Shown piece after piece: positions 22,433-33,279 of a stretch of DNA of 64,000 bases; the stretch's first letter is position 1; each line of letters starts with the position of its first letter. A program made the position numbers and the translations under genes. The DNA lies in the NCBI GenBank assembly GCA_019614645.1, contig JABWDB010000015.1, positions 3,828,501 through 3,892,500 on the forward strand, given 5' to 3'. The notes under the pieces are model-generated. The model worked only from the letters and a program-made list of their open reading frames with translations, had not been told where the DNA came from and searched no databases. The DNA comes from Stratiolaelaps scimitus (taxonomy: Eukaryota; Arthropoda; Arachnida; Mesostigmata; Laelapidae).

Positions 22433-22647
22433 CTTTGAATGGGATGCTGGCAAGATATAAGTGCTCCGTATATCTGAATTCGCTTGGTCGCTTGAAATCC
22501 TACTTGATTTTACTCATCACACTTTATCATTAGCCAAGTACCAACATTATTGTAGATAGATGTAGTAGTAACGAGTATATATTAAAACACCAAAAGAAAG
22601 AAAAACAATCTAGAAAATAAAATGTATGATTTTCCATTGACTTCTTG

Positions 22648-23201
22648 TTAAAGATCCTGCTGTAACCACAAGGTTGTACAAAACGACTGTGTTATCGAAG
22701 AGAATCCACTGTTCCTCTGTTTGAGGAGCAGCCTTTTGTGAAAATTAAGCGTGCATGTTGCTGTCTCTTCACATAGGGTTGATCCGTATTCCTCGATTAA
22801 TCCATGATAACAAGCCAGCGTGTTCTTCAATAACGCGTGGACGTGAACCTCCTCTGACTGAATTAGTAGTAATGTAGTTCTAATGGCGTCGGAATTGTCC
22901 TGTAACGAGCTTGATGGAGACGTCCACAAAAACAGTACCAACCACAATGTTTCTAATGATCTTGTTTCTTGATCTTATAGTCTGATAGAGTAGATACTTT
23001 CCTGCAATGAAGGGCAGGCATCATAACTATAGGAACTGTATGATTCCTATGACGTTGATGAAATATCACGTGTTTGTGATACGCATATGCAGATACACTA
23101 TGGTCGTCCAGGCTCAATTCCAAGCTCTCCATTAATTTATCGACAGGGCCCTCATCACAAAAATTGACCCTTCTGCCGTTACCAGGCTGGTACGTCCTCA
23201 C
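22648..23201 (-). pseudogene. Broken, unrecognised gene flanking relic E
   Basis: Two minus-strand open stretches, 22953-23201 and 22648-22947, lie in different frames. The second encodes IQSEEVHVHALLKNTLACYH, then LIEEYGSTLCEETATC. A diverged relative at about 38100-38450 (-) encodes LQSEEVDVHTLWKNTL, then LIETWRSTPC...TTC. Conservation of the reading frame between two otherwise diverged copies suggests a former protein-coding exon. Both copies sit at the same place relative to the secreted-protein 5' flank. The family is not recognised. Confidence 0.4.
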
Positions 23202-23399
23202 CCACTGGCTGAGTGGATGACTGTATGGTCGCTCAAATAGAACAGTCGAAGTAATACGCTAAGCGTTCCGACCCAACTGGATGAGAGGGGGCACGCGGGT
23301 TTAGTAGGTTTGAAAGTCCCACACTAGCGCTGCACATAGGTGGAGCCCACAGCGCGCATGTGCATCAGGCATTCCCGTAATCTTCAAAGAAAAGCTCTG

Positions 23400-23995
23400 T
23401 GGTTTACCGGTCTTATTGTCCTTGACTGTCAAATTCCTAGGCCTAATTATCCGAGATACACTTGACTGGAAAAACCACATGGGTGGACTTGCTCCCAGGT
23501 GCTCATCACAGTACTTAGGGAGGCGGCCTGGGGATCTGGCAATACCAGTCGATAGTTCTACAAAATGCTGCTCGTTCCGGTACGGTGCTGTGGTACAATT
23601 TGGGGCGGAAATTTCAGAGGAACGCTTCGCAGGGGCCATGTCATTTACAATAATGCCGTCAGAGCTGTTTCAGCGGACAGCGTGGGGACTTCGTCGCGTA
23701 CGTTCTAAAAAGCCCAGACCTCCCGCGAATCGAGAAGCTCTGCGTGATCCAAACGGCTCCCCTTGGATTCATGATCCTCAAAGAAGAACAAAGCAAATGA
23801 CGCCTCTTTTGCCATCGCTGCCGTTTAAAAACGCAGGAAAAACGAATTTTCCCAGGCCACATACTATTGACAAGTCTAGCCGCCATGCCTCAGCTTACCG
23901 TCCCCCGGTCATCTGGGGGTCACTCTCTCGCGCGATTCGACCTCTCCCTTCAGCGAAAGAGTTCGCGTGCGAAGTGAAGAAGGCTAAAAATTGAC
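23400..23995 (+). pseudogene. LINE L2-type reverse transcriptase C-terminal region
   Basis: Encodes TVKFLGLIIRDTLDWKNHM (the usual vkFLGv..D..L.W..H block after the RT catalytic core), then YGAVVQFG, and ends with PPVIWGSLSRAIRPLPSAKE. The frame is open for 192 codons from 23416, but the N-terminal RT is missing, so it is a 5'-truncated copy. Confidence 0.7.
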
Positions 23996-24340
23996 CTGTT
24001 TGTGTTGGTAAGCTCGTAGATTGGTTAGCTAAGCTAGAAATGAAATCACACGTCTCGTTGGAAGGTAGCTCAGAAGAGGTGTTTATTTTCTGGTCTAGTC
24101 ACCTTCTAGAACTATTCATCCTTTTTGTGTGTATTTATGTGTATCTATTGTATACCTGAGTAACTTTGTCAGAGTCATCCACAGTCCCCAGTCCCGAAAC
24201 TTCCTTCAGGTGTAGACAGATGTGGGAGCGAGCTATCACTATATGTGACCTCGATACCTCTAGTCGGCAGCACCCCGAAGGTGTAAATTTTCTCAGCAGT
24301 TTGTGTATAAAAACATATATAATAATATATTATATATATA

Positions 24341-26180
24341 CAGTGGTGTGCATAAGCTTAACGCACCCGTATATTTCAACTAATCGATACAAAGATTACA
24401 AATTTGAGGATTTATTCTGTGTCAGATTAATGTACATGTCAAATAACATACACACCAGAAAGAACAGCGCATATGACGGCACAAACAGCTTGGTACAATA
24501 AAATGTGTCATTTTTGGGGTGTGCAAAAGTATAATGCACCCTCAGTTATCGAGTGTTCTCGCTCAATTAATTCTCGTTATTTTGCTAATCAGTACCGTGT
24601 GGACCAGCCCTTGCTAATTATAACGTCAAAGACTCGGTTTGGCATACTATTAGGCTGTCCGGATCAAACTGTCCCGCCATTCGAATGGCGCACAATCCGA
24701 ACTACGCGATACAATGCGTTCATTTTTGGAGTGGGCACGCGGCAGGAATGTGGCTTCCTTTCGAACACTGAGTGCTTTTGATACGATCAGAAAGATGGAC
24801 ACTGCAGCAAAAAAATCAAATTCCCCCAAAAATCAACGGGAAAACATCAAGTTTTTGTTTCTCCAAAAACACCCTCCAGCTGAAATCCATCGAAAATTAG
24901 TGAACGCGTACAGCAGGTCTGCCTTATGCCTGCGAACGGTGCGAAGTTGGTGCAAGCGATTTAACAGTGAAAATTTGGACACTGATGACCATGAGGCGGG
25001 GACCACAAATAAGGTGCAACGAGGAACGAACGGATTGACAGAATCAAGGCAGCTTGTGAGCTAACTAGAGCTTGGTCCATGAGGTCTTTGTCGGCTGAAA
25101 CTGTGATTCCTCGGGTGACATGTCATGAAATTGTCACCAATATACTAAAGATGAAGAAAATCAATGCAAAATGGGTTCCCTATATACTGAGTTCTGAGCA
25201 GATGAAAATGCGTGTGGAGTGTTCGACATCTAATTTGAAGACTTATACGCAACAAACCAGTCGCCTTTTGAACTAATTTAGTTCAAAACTTATTGGCATT
25301 TATCGAGCGGACAGTTTGATCCGGACAGCCTTATATCAACAAGATTTAGCAGGATAGGGTCGCCGACACCTCCCCAGGTCTCCAACAACGCCTCTCGTAA
25401 TGCTTCCACAGATGTATACTGTCGATTCGACGCATATACTCGTCCCAGAGGTTCTCCATCGGGTTAAGATAAGAGGAACATGCTGGCCACTCTAGGGTCT
25501 CAACGTCGTGCCGTTCTAACCACGCACGTGTATTAGCGCTGACGTGAATTGAAGCGTTATCTTGTTAGAAAACAATTGGCAGTCGGTGAAATTTGCTACT
25601 AAACGGTAGTAGGTTGTTGGTCAACATCTGCTGATAGTCCTCGCTAGTCATTCGAGATGAGATGAAGGCGAATCCAAGTTTGCAAAGCTCCCCAACCCAT
25701 AAAGTACGCTCCGCCGACTCTGCGCTTCAAGAAGTACCGCGACTCTCTACGTACATCATGCCAGTAACCGTTAAATCCATCTAGCCCATCCAAATTTAAC
25801 TTCTTCTCGTCCCTGAAGATGGTTTGAAACAACATAGTACCTTTTAGATAGATGTGCACCCTCAGGATACTATTTAAAAAACGTTGCCCCAATATTCATC
25901 AATGTCCAGTCTCCGTCCATATTGTTGCGGGCGAAGTTAAGTTGGGCAGTCATGTGGCGTTGTTGAAGACGATCTGCTTTCTCTGAATCACTAAGGCTCG
26001 AAGCGTGTCCTATGACTGCAGCACAGCTTGAATGCTCAACACAAACTGGATGAATTCAGCGAGAACACTCGATAACTGAGGGTGCGTTATCCTTTTGCAC
26101 ACCCAAAAAATGACACATTTTATTGTGGCAAGCTGTTTTTGCCGTCATATGCGCTGTTTTTTCTGGTGTAATTACACCTT
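24341..26180 (-). mobile_element. Tc1/Tc3-like DNA transposon relic with long inverted repeats, carrying a nested mariner
   Basis: Arms of about 110 bases at 24452-24570 and 26060-26178 are inverted copies (GCGCATATGACGGCA, AATAAAATGTGTCATTTTT, CACCCTCAGTTATCGAGTGT). On the minus strand the body encodes decayed Tc3-type transposase blocks: DEKKLNLDGLDGFNGYWHD, then QDNASIHVSANTRAW, and YLNPMENLWDE, the DDE core. Frameshifts and stops make it inactive. The outer end on the right is lost. A second relic lies at 42030-42740. Confidence 0.8.
24653..25330 (+). mobile_element. Internally deleted mariner relic nested in the Tc1-like element
   Basis: Bounded by perfect 22-nt inverted repeats (GGCTGTCCGGATCAAACTGT plus CC) at 24653-24674 and 25309-25330. 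It encodes the N-terminal third of a mariner transposase close to the intact one at 56635-57768 (RSFLEWARGRNVA, DTAAKKSNSPKNQRENIKFL), with frameshifts, then the region up to LKTYTQQTSRL. The catalytic domain is deleted. Confidence 0.85.
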
Positions 26181-26349
26181 ATTGTGTAACAATCAAGCGG
26201 TTATGGACAATATATTGTGACTCTAATAATATGGGCTTCTGCACAGCGTAGCCTCAAGAGAATACTCATGCTTTGTCCATCCCGTGGTACATGTAACTCC
26301 TACTACAGCTTTTATGGTTATGTTATGCTATGTGACCTATACTTTTATC

Positions 26350-26415
26350 TGTTATTTTTCCTTTTCAAGAACTTAATCATTGCGAAACTGCAGTTCCGAC
26401 AATAAACCGTGATTT
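26350..26415 (+). mobile_element. SINE family S1 3' tail
   Basis: AGAACTTAATCATTGCGAAA, CTGCAGTTCCGACAATAAAC. Only the tail is present. Confidence 0.5.
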
Positions 26416-27396
26416 TATTGATATATAATAGCACCGCACTGTGCACTGGCGCCAGCATATTCGATTTGGGACGGGTGTCACTGTCGAGAACACTATTCTA
26501 TTAAACAAATGAATATATAATCGAGTATAGTGCTGTAGAGACGCTTGGATAGCTGTATGATGCACATTTCATACCTCACCGCTTGTATATAAATAAATGA
26601 GTTCTTCAATTTAATATTCTGGCCAATAATCGAATGGACAAATATATGATAAATAATTTGAAATCCTACGGCCTTCTAGCGGTTAGTTACGAAACCAGTA
26701 CTTTGAATACATGAAGATGCACTCAATCTAAATATCTATCACTGTTCTTGACAAATACTAGGCATTATACATGTCACCTTGTGAACCTGAATACAGGCTT
26801 CTAAGATACGCAAGCAATGTGTGATAAAATAGGCCACCCCTGGCTATTACAAAGGTGATTAACCTGACTTACCAATAAACAAAATAACCTACATTTATCA
26901 GAAATCTATTCCTTCAACCTTTCTGCTACCCATTGTCAGTTAACATTGGTATATTTACCAAGACTACAATGTAGCAGCTTCAGAAAAATTCTTAATAACT
27001 TAAAACACCTTGACATCGAACTTCAAACAAGGCAGCATGCTAAAAACGATGTTTACCAAGTATTTGAGCACTATTACGCCCGGTCACTATCAATGTATTT
27101 AAGTTTACTGTCTTTGCTTAGCTCTGAAGACAAAGATTACGCCAATGTTGGAATTAAGAATCTACCAATTAAAGGGAAAAATGTTGTTTGGGCTGTACCA
27201 TCTGTGAATCAGTCTGTGTTTGTGATATCCTCGATTCATCCTTGTCGAGGTCTGCTCTGAAGGGTGTCCTACAGAAGAATTTTTCATATTTACTCGCTCT
27301 AATATTTAGTATTTGCTATCAAAAGCCAGTCGCGAGAGCCAGTGTTGTCCTATCTCAGTCGCCATTTAGATCCAGCGTTTGTCTGACCGCAGTCCT

Positions 27397-29559
27397 TTAT
27401 AGAAGGATGAGTTTGTAATAATCAGTGGTGTGCTTGATATAGTCAAGATCCAACTGTGTCATAATTGGTTCGTTAAAAAAGCACTGTGCTATTGAGGTCA
27501 CGAAACTCCTTAATCTATGGGGAGAAAGAAGATAGTGTTTTTTTCCCATGTTGAAACTCAATGTCATGTTCAATTGGATGGCTAACTCAAGCAACGTATC
27601 TATGATCTTCAGTATCGGAGCCGAGGGAGTTTTCGGCTGAAGCACAGTACTTCCGTCATCGGCGACATAAGCGAACGCGATAGTGGCCCCCTTGCAAATA
27701 ATTGCAACTATTCTTTCAATTCCTGAAATACACAAAAATGTAAAAAGGTCTTTATCAACGGTAAGTTTTACAGATACAGCATTGAGACATATGGTCACGC
27801 AGGTCTATTGGATAACGCTTGGATAAGTTCAGTATGACCGACATGCCAGGTCCTTGAAGCATTGCTGCATAGCGGTACCCAGGTTTGCCATGGAAAATCA
27901 GGTGAGGGTCAGCTTGGAGATCAAAAATGGTCCGGCTTATGTGTGTTTGGCATAGAACACCTTCTGCTCATCTCGCACTACTTTGATACGAATAATTCCG
28001 GCTCATATAGAGTGTATGTAGATGAGCCATCTGACAGGAACATCACGGCCGGTGCAGCAGTTTTGTAGCAAGCTTGTACACTACAACAACTCGCAGCCAC
28101 CTTGACATTAAACTCACACAAATAATAAAAGGGGCACAAAATCGAAGCAATTAATTTTTTTAATTACATTAAAACCAATGTAATTTATCATTACCAATGT
28201 AATGATAAATTACATTGGTTCCTGTCGTATAAAGCCGTACGTCTGATAATAATAATAATAATAATAATAATACAACATAAGCGAATGTAGCCTTGTGTGC
28301 TTGGTTTCATATTTGCGCGTATTGATGTAGCTCGAATTCGTTTAACAGAAGCTATATTAAGTAATTAGAAGGTCGTCTTTTTTCCAAATAGAGAGAACAA
28401 ATTGCTTGCGACTTATGTATATTTATCATATCTTCAACAGAATAGCGATGTCGAAATGCAATTGACGCCATGGGGAATCTTTAGATGCTTAAAAGCAGGT
28501 CGGGCGTAATTCAGTCGTACAATGCGACAGTAATGATGTGATAGTGTAGTGGAATGGGATGGCTTAGTCGGTAGAGCGTAGAGCACCTCAGCGTCAGTGC
28601 ACGTGCTGACATGGGCCAGACTCGATCCATGCTGAGGGTTCCACTACGAAGAGTTACTACTAAGGGACAACACTCAAAGTTACGGGGATTGACACTTTGA
28701 CAAGGCGGTACGACTATCTCTCTCGGTCGGTCGAACTTTTTGCGTCGAGCCACAGTCCTTTATACTTGTTTCGGGTACGCCGGTTCCGGCGCCTCCCTTC
28801 TGTCAGAGGCAAGAGTCATGCGCCGATTCTGGGGTCCACTCACAGTCGGTGGTGCTTACTGTCAAACATCACCATCCTACCCAAACAATGCTAAGTTTCC
28901 ATCACAATGTTAAGAAAAGGTCGATTTTTCCTTGAACCCCTTTCCAACGAATGAAGTGGCATGCACTAACATGCAACGACTGCTGTCTCCATGCATGAAA
29001 CCTCGCTGCTGCTTATGTAGAAATCTCAATGTGTTTCATGTTTGCCTGTTGTGACCCCGAAAATGCATCGAACGTACACTGCTCGTGACGAATCCCTATT
29101 GTACCGGTAATCATCAATCTAACATATAAAGGCAAAAATGATAATGTTGAATATTCCGCAAGGTAGCAAGTCAGTGACAATTTGCAATGTTTCGGTACCT
29201 GCTACGGCTGAGTTTACCATTACGATTTTGGATATTGGTGATCACTGTGACGACTACTTACCATAAGCGGGAAAGTTGTATTTTTCTGCAAATTCAACGA
29301 TGAGTTTTGGCCCGCACCGTTTGAAAACGACCGTTGCATAGGTACGCGCACGGACATTCTCGACGGGATTCAACAGCCGAAATTGTTTGCAGGGCAGGAA
29401 CTTCTCTTTGTAGTATGGCAATTTCCAGTTAATCTCCTTTCCTGCTGCGAATTTTCTGGTTTTGGCTTTGAGGCTCCGATTTGTCTTCGGTGCGGCGGTC
29501 ACAACCGAGCAACAAAATTGCGCAATAAGCAATAGAACAAGGGTATGTGAAGGGTCCAT
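27397..29559 (-). CDS. Secreted protein family, copy A (two exons, 207 aa)
   Basis: Exon 1 is 29262-29559 and exon 2 is 27397-27722; the 1539-bp GT-AG intron is in phase 1 (TATG|GTAAGT ... TTTCAG|GAATTG). The product starts with a signal peptide (MDPSHTLVLLLIAQFCCSVV, cut probably near TA-AP), then a basic linker, the conserved block LPYYKEKFLPCKQF, and RCGPKLIVEF. Exon 2 encodes IICKGATIAFAYVADDGSTV and ends with TQLDLDYIKH..YYKLILL. Four cysteines (57, 82, 109, 180) and an N-x-T sequon at 151 are shared with copies B and D. It is predicted to be extracellular. I do not recognise the family. All splice sites and the frame are intact, so it is probably functional. Confidence 0.8.
28174..28219. 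repeat. Perfect hairpin (20-nt arms, 6-nt loop) in the intron of copy A
   Basis: Arm 28174-28193 (ACCAATGTAATTTATCATTA) is exactly complementary to 28200-28219. The corresponding place in copy D (near 44735) has only a single ACCAATGTAGG-like arm, so the hairpin arose or was lost after the duplication. A (TAA)n tract follows at about 28246-28272. Confidence 0.9.
28491..28640 (+). mobile_element. tRNA-like SINE insertion (family S3) in the intron of copy A
   Basis: About 150 bases present here but absent at the matching place in copy D (near 44465). They include an A-box-like TGGCTTAGTCGGTAGAGCG and a B-box-like AGACTCGATCC. The segment lies between ATGC repeats. It does not fold as a proper tRNA (no usable anticodon arm), so it is a SINE head or a decayed tRNA. 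Deletion in D is the alternative. Confidence 0.5.
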
Positions 29560-29945
29560 TGCTGAGTTCGTTCTGTCGCTGGAAAGTCGAAGTGAAATTT
29601 CATCTCAATATATTCAGCGTAAATACTCACTCCTCAATTCAGGGCCACTTGGTGCTTGGACGCTTCTATAGCTGGTCAAACAGAGGAAACCACGATGGTC
29701 GCCCAGAGTCTCGATGTTTAACGAGCTGTCTCTAGATCGACTCGATAGAATCGCTTTTCGATTTTTAATAGTATAGAATATATTTTCAATTTACACAATC
29801 ATACCATTTGTAGCTATGCATATAAGGACGAGCTCGTTTATAGCGTCTGAGGGCCCATGATCCACCAGGCACTGAGGTACTGCAACCGACAACGAACGTC
29901 AAAGATTAACCCATCACCGGTTCAATGTGTGGATGAAGAATGGGA
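29560..29945 (-). promoter_or_regulatory. Conserved 5' flank of copy A (putative promoter)
   Basis: This block is kept upstream of A, B (37493-37960) and D (43360-43745), and in relic E. The best conserved parts are TGGTCAAACA, the CTCTAGATCGACTC motif and AGAATCG.TT.TCGATT. Conservation at the same distance from exon 1 in all copies suggests regulatory content, but shared ancestry alone could explain it. I see no clear TATA box. Confidence 0.4.
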
Positions 29946-29954
29946 TACTTTTTT

Positions 29955-30790
29955 AAATTTTTTTATACAGGCTAAAGGTAAATCCTGTGTGGACACCAGA
30001 CCTCACAACTAAGGTATTTGCCTGGTAGTGTCAGACTCTTACTGGCTAAACCCAGAACCGAGTTTGACTTGGGGTACTAACCGGGACTCTCAAAAATATT
30101 ACTTCGGTCAGTGCCCTGTAGTTGATTCCAACCATGTCCTCTCCCTCAGTTCCTCCTCTGGGGCGAACCCTCCCGCTCTGCCGCAGCGGGTGGGTTCCGG
30201 GCATTTTCCCTTCAGACAAGCTCTGCTATACATGCCCGTTCTAGCCTATCCTTCTCCCGGAGGATCCTGTCGGCTAGTATGCTCCCTCTGTCCCACTTGT
30301 CTCTGGCCAGGCCCATGGAGGAAACGAACCCTCGTGTCCCGCCTTGCATGGCCCGTGTCTGTTCGGCGTCCGCGACCCCCTGCCGTACCTGCTCCATGGC
30401 TCCACATGCTGCCAGTGTGTGGAGAGGATCGTGTCTCATCCACATCAGGTCTTCACCGAGGGCAGCACTTCGTTCGGGACGGCACGGTGGTTGACTCTCT
30501 AGCGCCTTCTTATGTCACCCACTGTACAACCACAGGTTACGCAGTAAAACGGGCCAATCTACGGAAATACGCCGCACGCACCCACCTGTTTCCCCCCTTT
30601 CCTTTGAAACCTTACGCGGACACGGCCCCCTCACTGCAAATTTCCTCGAAGGGGTCTACCATAGGCTAATCATAGACTCGCAGGGTCTTTCCTTCTGCCG
30701 AGCCTTACCCTCTCGGTGCAGAGAGGCAATGACATCGCCTTCCTCGGAACAATGACGGCCTCAGCCTATTGCTTGCTTGTTCAGCTTGCT
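29955..30790 (+). mobile_element. Internally deleted LINE L1 copy (5' segment joined to 3' end)
   Basis: The first about 430 bases match the L1 5' segment. From about 30440 the sequence encodes the C-terminal end of the element: RGQHFVRDGTVVDSLAPSYV, then RANLRKYAA..HLF, and ends near GGAACAATGACGGCCTCAGC. The reverse transcriptase core is missing. It resembles a non-autonomous derivative. Confidence 0.75.
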
Positions 30791-30804
30791 CAGGTGTACC
30801 AACT

Positions 30805-31330
30805 ACGCCTATAAAACAGCCCGTCAAGATTCTGTATAAGGAGGAAGTCTTATTATTATTAATTGGATATGTTAAATTAAAAGAAGACCTTAACCAAATG
30901 ATTTTTAACCAAGTGTTTATTAAATAAAAAAATCAAATCTCCAAATGTCAATATTAACCGTTGAGAATATAGCGCCCTCGATGGGTGTACACGTCTCAAA
31001 AATTGAATCATTTAAACAAAGAGAAAGTATTCTAATCAAGCGAATAGTAATACAAAATCATGCGCCCCTCGGGATTTTTCAGCCCCCGGAGGCGTAAATT
31101 CGCAACATCTCAAAAATCACAAAGACGGTCAACTTTAACTATAGGAATACCCATTGCAAAATTGTTGCAATCGTCATCGTTCATGGAGGAACGGTCTGTC
31201 AATGATATACGTAAGCAACATGTCTTTCATCATGTATAACTAATTAAGTTTGGCGAATACTAAGAGAAATCGCAGCTGGTAATCCATACTTCACCAACCA
31301 GCAGATGCCACTTATCAGATTTTGTTATTT
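30805..31330 (+). repeat. Unclassified dispersed repeat, copy 1 of a pair
   Basis: Matches 32585-33030 in the same orientation with moderate similarity: AAAGAAGACCTTAACCAAAT, TTGAGAATATAGCGCCCTCG, CTCGGGATTTTTCAGCCCCC. No coding capacity seen. About 1.2 kb of other sequence separates the pair. Confidence 0.55.
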
Positions 31331-31966
31331 TTCTTATCAACCACCCGCTTGGAACGGCCGCTTGTGCGGTGTCTTCGCTTGTAACCACCCTCACTTACCT
31401 CGCGCGATGCGTTAATGACATATCGAACCCGCCGCCGCCACCGTGGTACTATTGATGACGCCGCCGGTAAGTCGACTGTTAGTCATTGAACTTGGCCGCA
31501 ATAATAGTAATATTATAATTATATCAAGCGTACATGAGACAGTGCATAGCCATCTTGCACCAATCCTAATAACAGTAATAATTCTCCGTCGCGCGTACCA
31601 CAGCCTTCTTGTACGTACCAAATAAATATCTGCAAGTCACTCTCCATCGAGAGACCACCGAGCACGGATGTGTGTTTCTTTCGTTAGGTTCTCACTAGCG
31701 TTTCGTCTTAAGTGTTAATCTCACTGCTAATCGCGCCGGGCACACGCCCTCTATACAATCCGACTTATCCGCATCCTCTGCCTAAAGGCGTCTGGATTCC
31801 ACAGTGGGAAATCAACACTACTTATCAAAGCCGACAATTCCCCAACTGACATTTATAAGAGAAAATCAAGGGAATAGATCGACACATGGTGAAAATGCTA
31901 ATGTATCCATATTCATGTTCCTACCCAAGTCTACCTATCAATATCCATAGCCATGTTCAGCCCAGT

Positions 31967-32145
31967 GGCCTGGCGGTGCATTCGTGTGCGCCGTGCGATC
32001 GGAGGAGACACGTGGGTGAACGGGTTCGATCGCCACCGTTGCACACTTGCATTCAAAGGGGTTGTTCGTCTTATGAAGCAATGCCGAAAGTAGCACGGTG
32101 GACGTTCAATGTTTAAGGCTGTGAATCAGCCTGAGAAATTAAAAA
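31967..32145 (+). mobile_element. SINE family S2, near full-length copy
   Basis: Head TGGCGGTGCATTCGTGTGCG, CCGATCGGAGGAGAC-type block, B box ACGGGTTCGATCGCCACCG, GTTGCACACTTGCATTCAAA, and tail GTGGACGTTCAATGTTTAAG. This is one of the most complete members and shows the order of blocks for the family. Confidence 0.75.
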
Positions 32146-32584
32146 ATATCGTTACCCATAATCCTATTCGTATCCCTACCAATATTCATAGATCCCTATC
32201 CATATGTGATTATCGTGCTTATGTTATGTTTGTTTGGATGATTCGTAAACATTTTTAGGTTGAATGGTTTTTGAGACGACAATTTAGTGTGAGTCGGCAG
32301 TGGTCTTCGGCCCTTTGGCCGACGCTACGAGTCTATTGGGGCTTTTACAAATATTTAATTTTGGTGGTAATGTTTAGAAGATGGCTCTTTCAGACGTTGT
32401 ATGAGCAGGGTAGCCGACGGCCTTCAGCGTCGGCTGACGTATTGACTTACGGACACACGAACAGGCAGACAACACAGTGTTCTTCAGCATCTCGACACGC
32501 GGTCGTCATTACCTCGAAAACGATCAACTTTAGGTATAGGAGCACCGATTATTTGTGGGTTCACAATATCAAAAGCTATCGACT

Positions 32585-33030
32585 GAGCTTAAATAACAGC
32601 CTGTCAATGCTCTGCATAAGGAATACGTCTAACGAAGTTTAATTAATTGAATTTGTCTAATTAAAAGAAAACCTTAACGAAATAGCATACATTTCACCCA
32701 CTACCAGATGCCGTTCGTCGCGAAGTAGAATTCCCCAATTGATATTGTTAAGAGAAACTGAAAGAACAATGTTGAAAAACGACGAAAACTGTGAAAATGT
32801 AAGTGGTAGGTTTTTGTTTTTATTAAATAAAAACATTAACACATCATTAACACAACTCTAACTATTGAGAATATGGCGTCCTCGATGGTCGTCAAGCAAC
32901 GCAAAAATTGTTCAATGTAAACAAAGTTTAATTAAAAGCATTTTAATTAAATAAAAACGAATTTAAGAAATGACCTCCTCGGGGGTACTCGGCCCCCGAA
33001 AACGTAAACTAATTATATCTTAAAAATCTG
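32585..33030 (+). repeat. Unclassified dispersed repeat, copy 2
   Basis: See the matching copy at 30805-31330. Here AAAGAAAACCTTAACGAAAT, TTGAGAATATGGCGTCCTCG and CTCGGGGGTACTCGGCCCCC are seen. The upstream 32270-32560 stretch contains complementary GGCCGACG/CGTCGGCTG motifs that can pair. Confidence 0.55.
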
Positions 33031-33279
33031 TTGTTCAGTATGATAAATTAATAAAAAGTTGTTTAGTGTGTCGGTATATAAACGTGACAAATATATGTAT
33101 GACAGTCTCGGACAATAAATGCTGCGTAATTAGTCGTGTATCGATGAACCTTCGAAAAGTGCGGGACAGTACACGTACGTCTTGTAACCCCGGTGGCCGG
33201 TTTAATTTCATATATTATACAATATAGCCAGGGTTGGAGTGAGCTTCATGTGTGCTCGATACGTAGACTCGCTGCCTCA

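Larger units (their letters stand above)
26640..30380 (-). repeat. Inverted segmental duplication, arm 1 (contains gene copy A)
   Basis: Matches 42895-46275 in opposite orientation, from CCTACGGCCTTCTAGCGGTA near 26665 through the gene and its 5' flank to the L1 LINE 5' segment. The LINE piece is in both arms, so it was already present when the duplication arose. The arms differ by several indels, including a SINE-like insertion and a hairpin present only here. Confidence 0.85.

Noticed and set aside
28240..28280. A CRISPR-like or tandem array
   Set aside because: It is a plain (TAA)n microsatellite. No repeat-spacer structure occurs anywhere in the window.
28555..28640. A tRNA gene in the intron of copy A
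   Set aside because: A and B boxes are suggestive, but acceptor and anticodon stems do not pair; better read as a SINE head.
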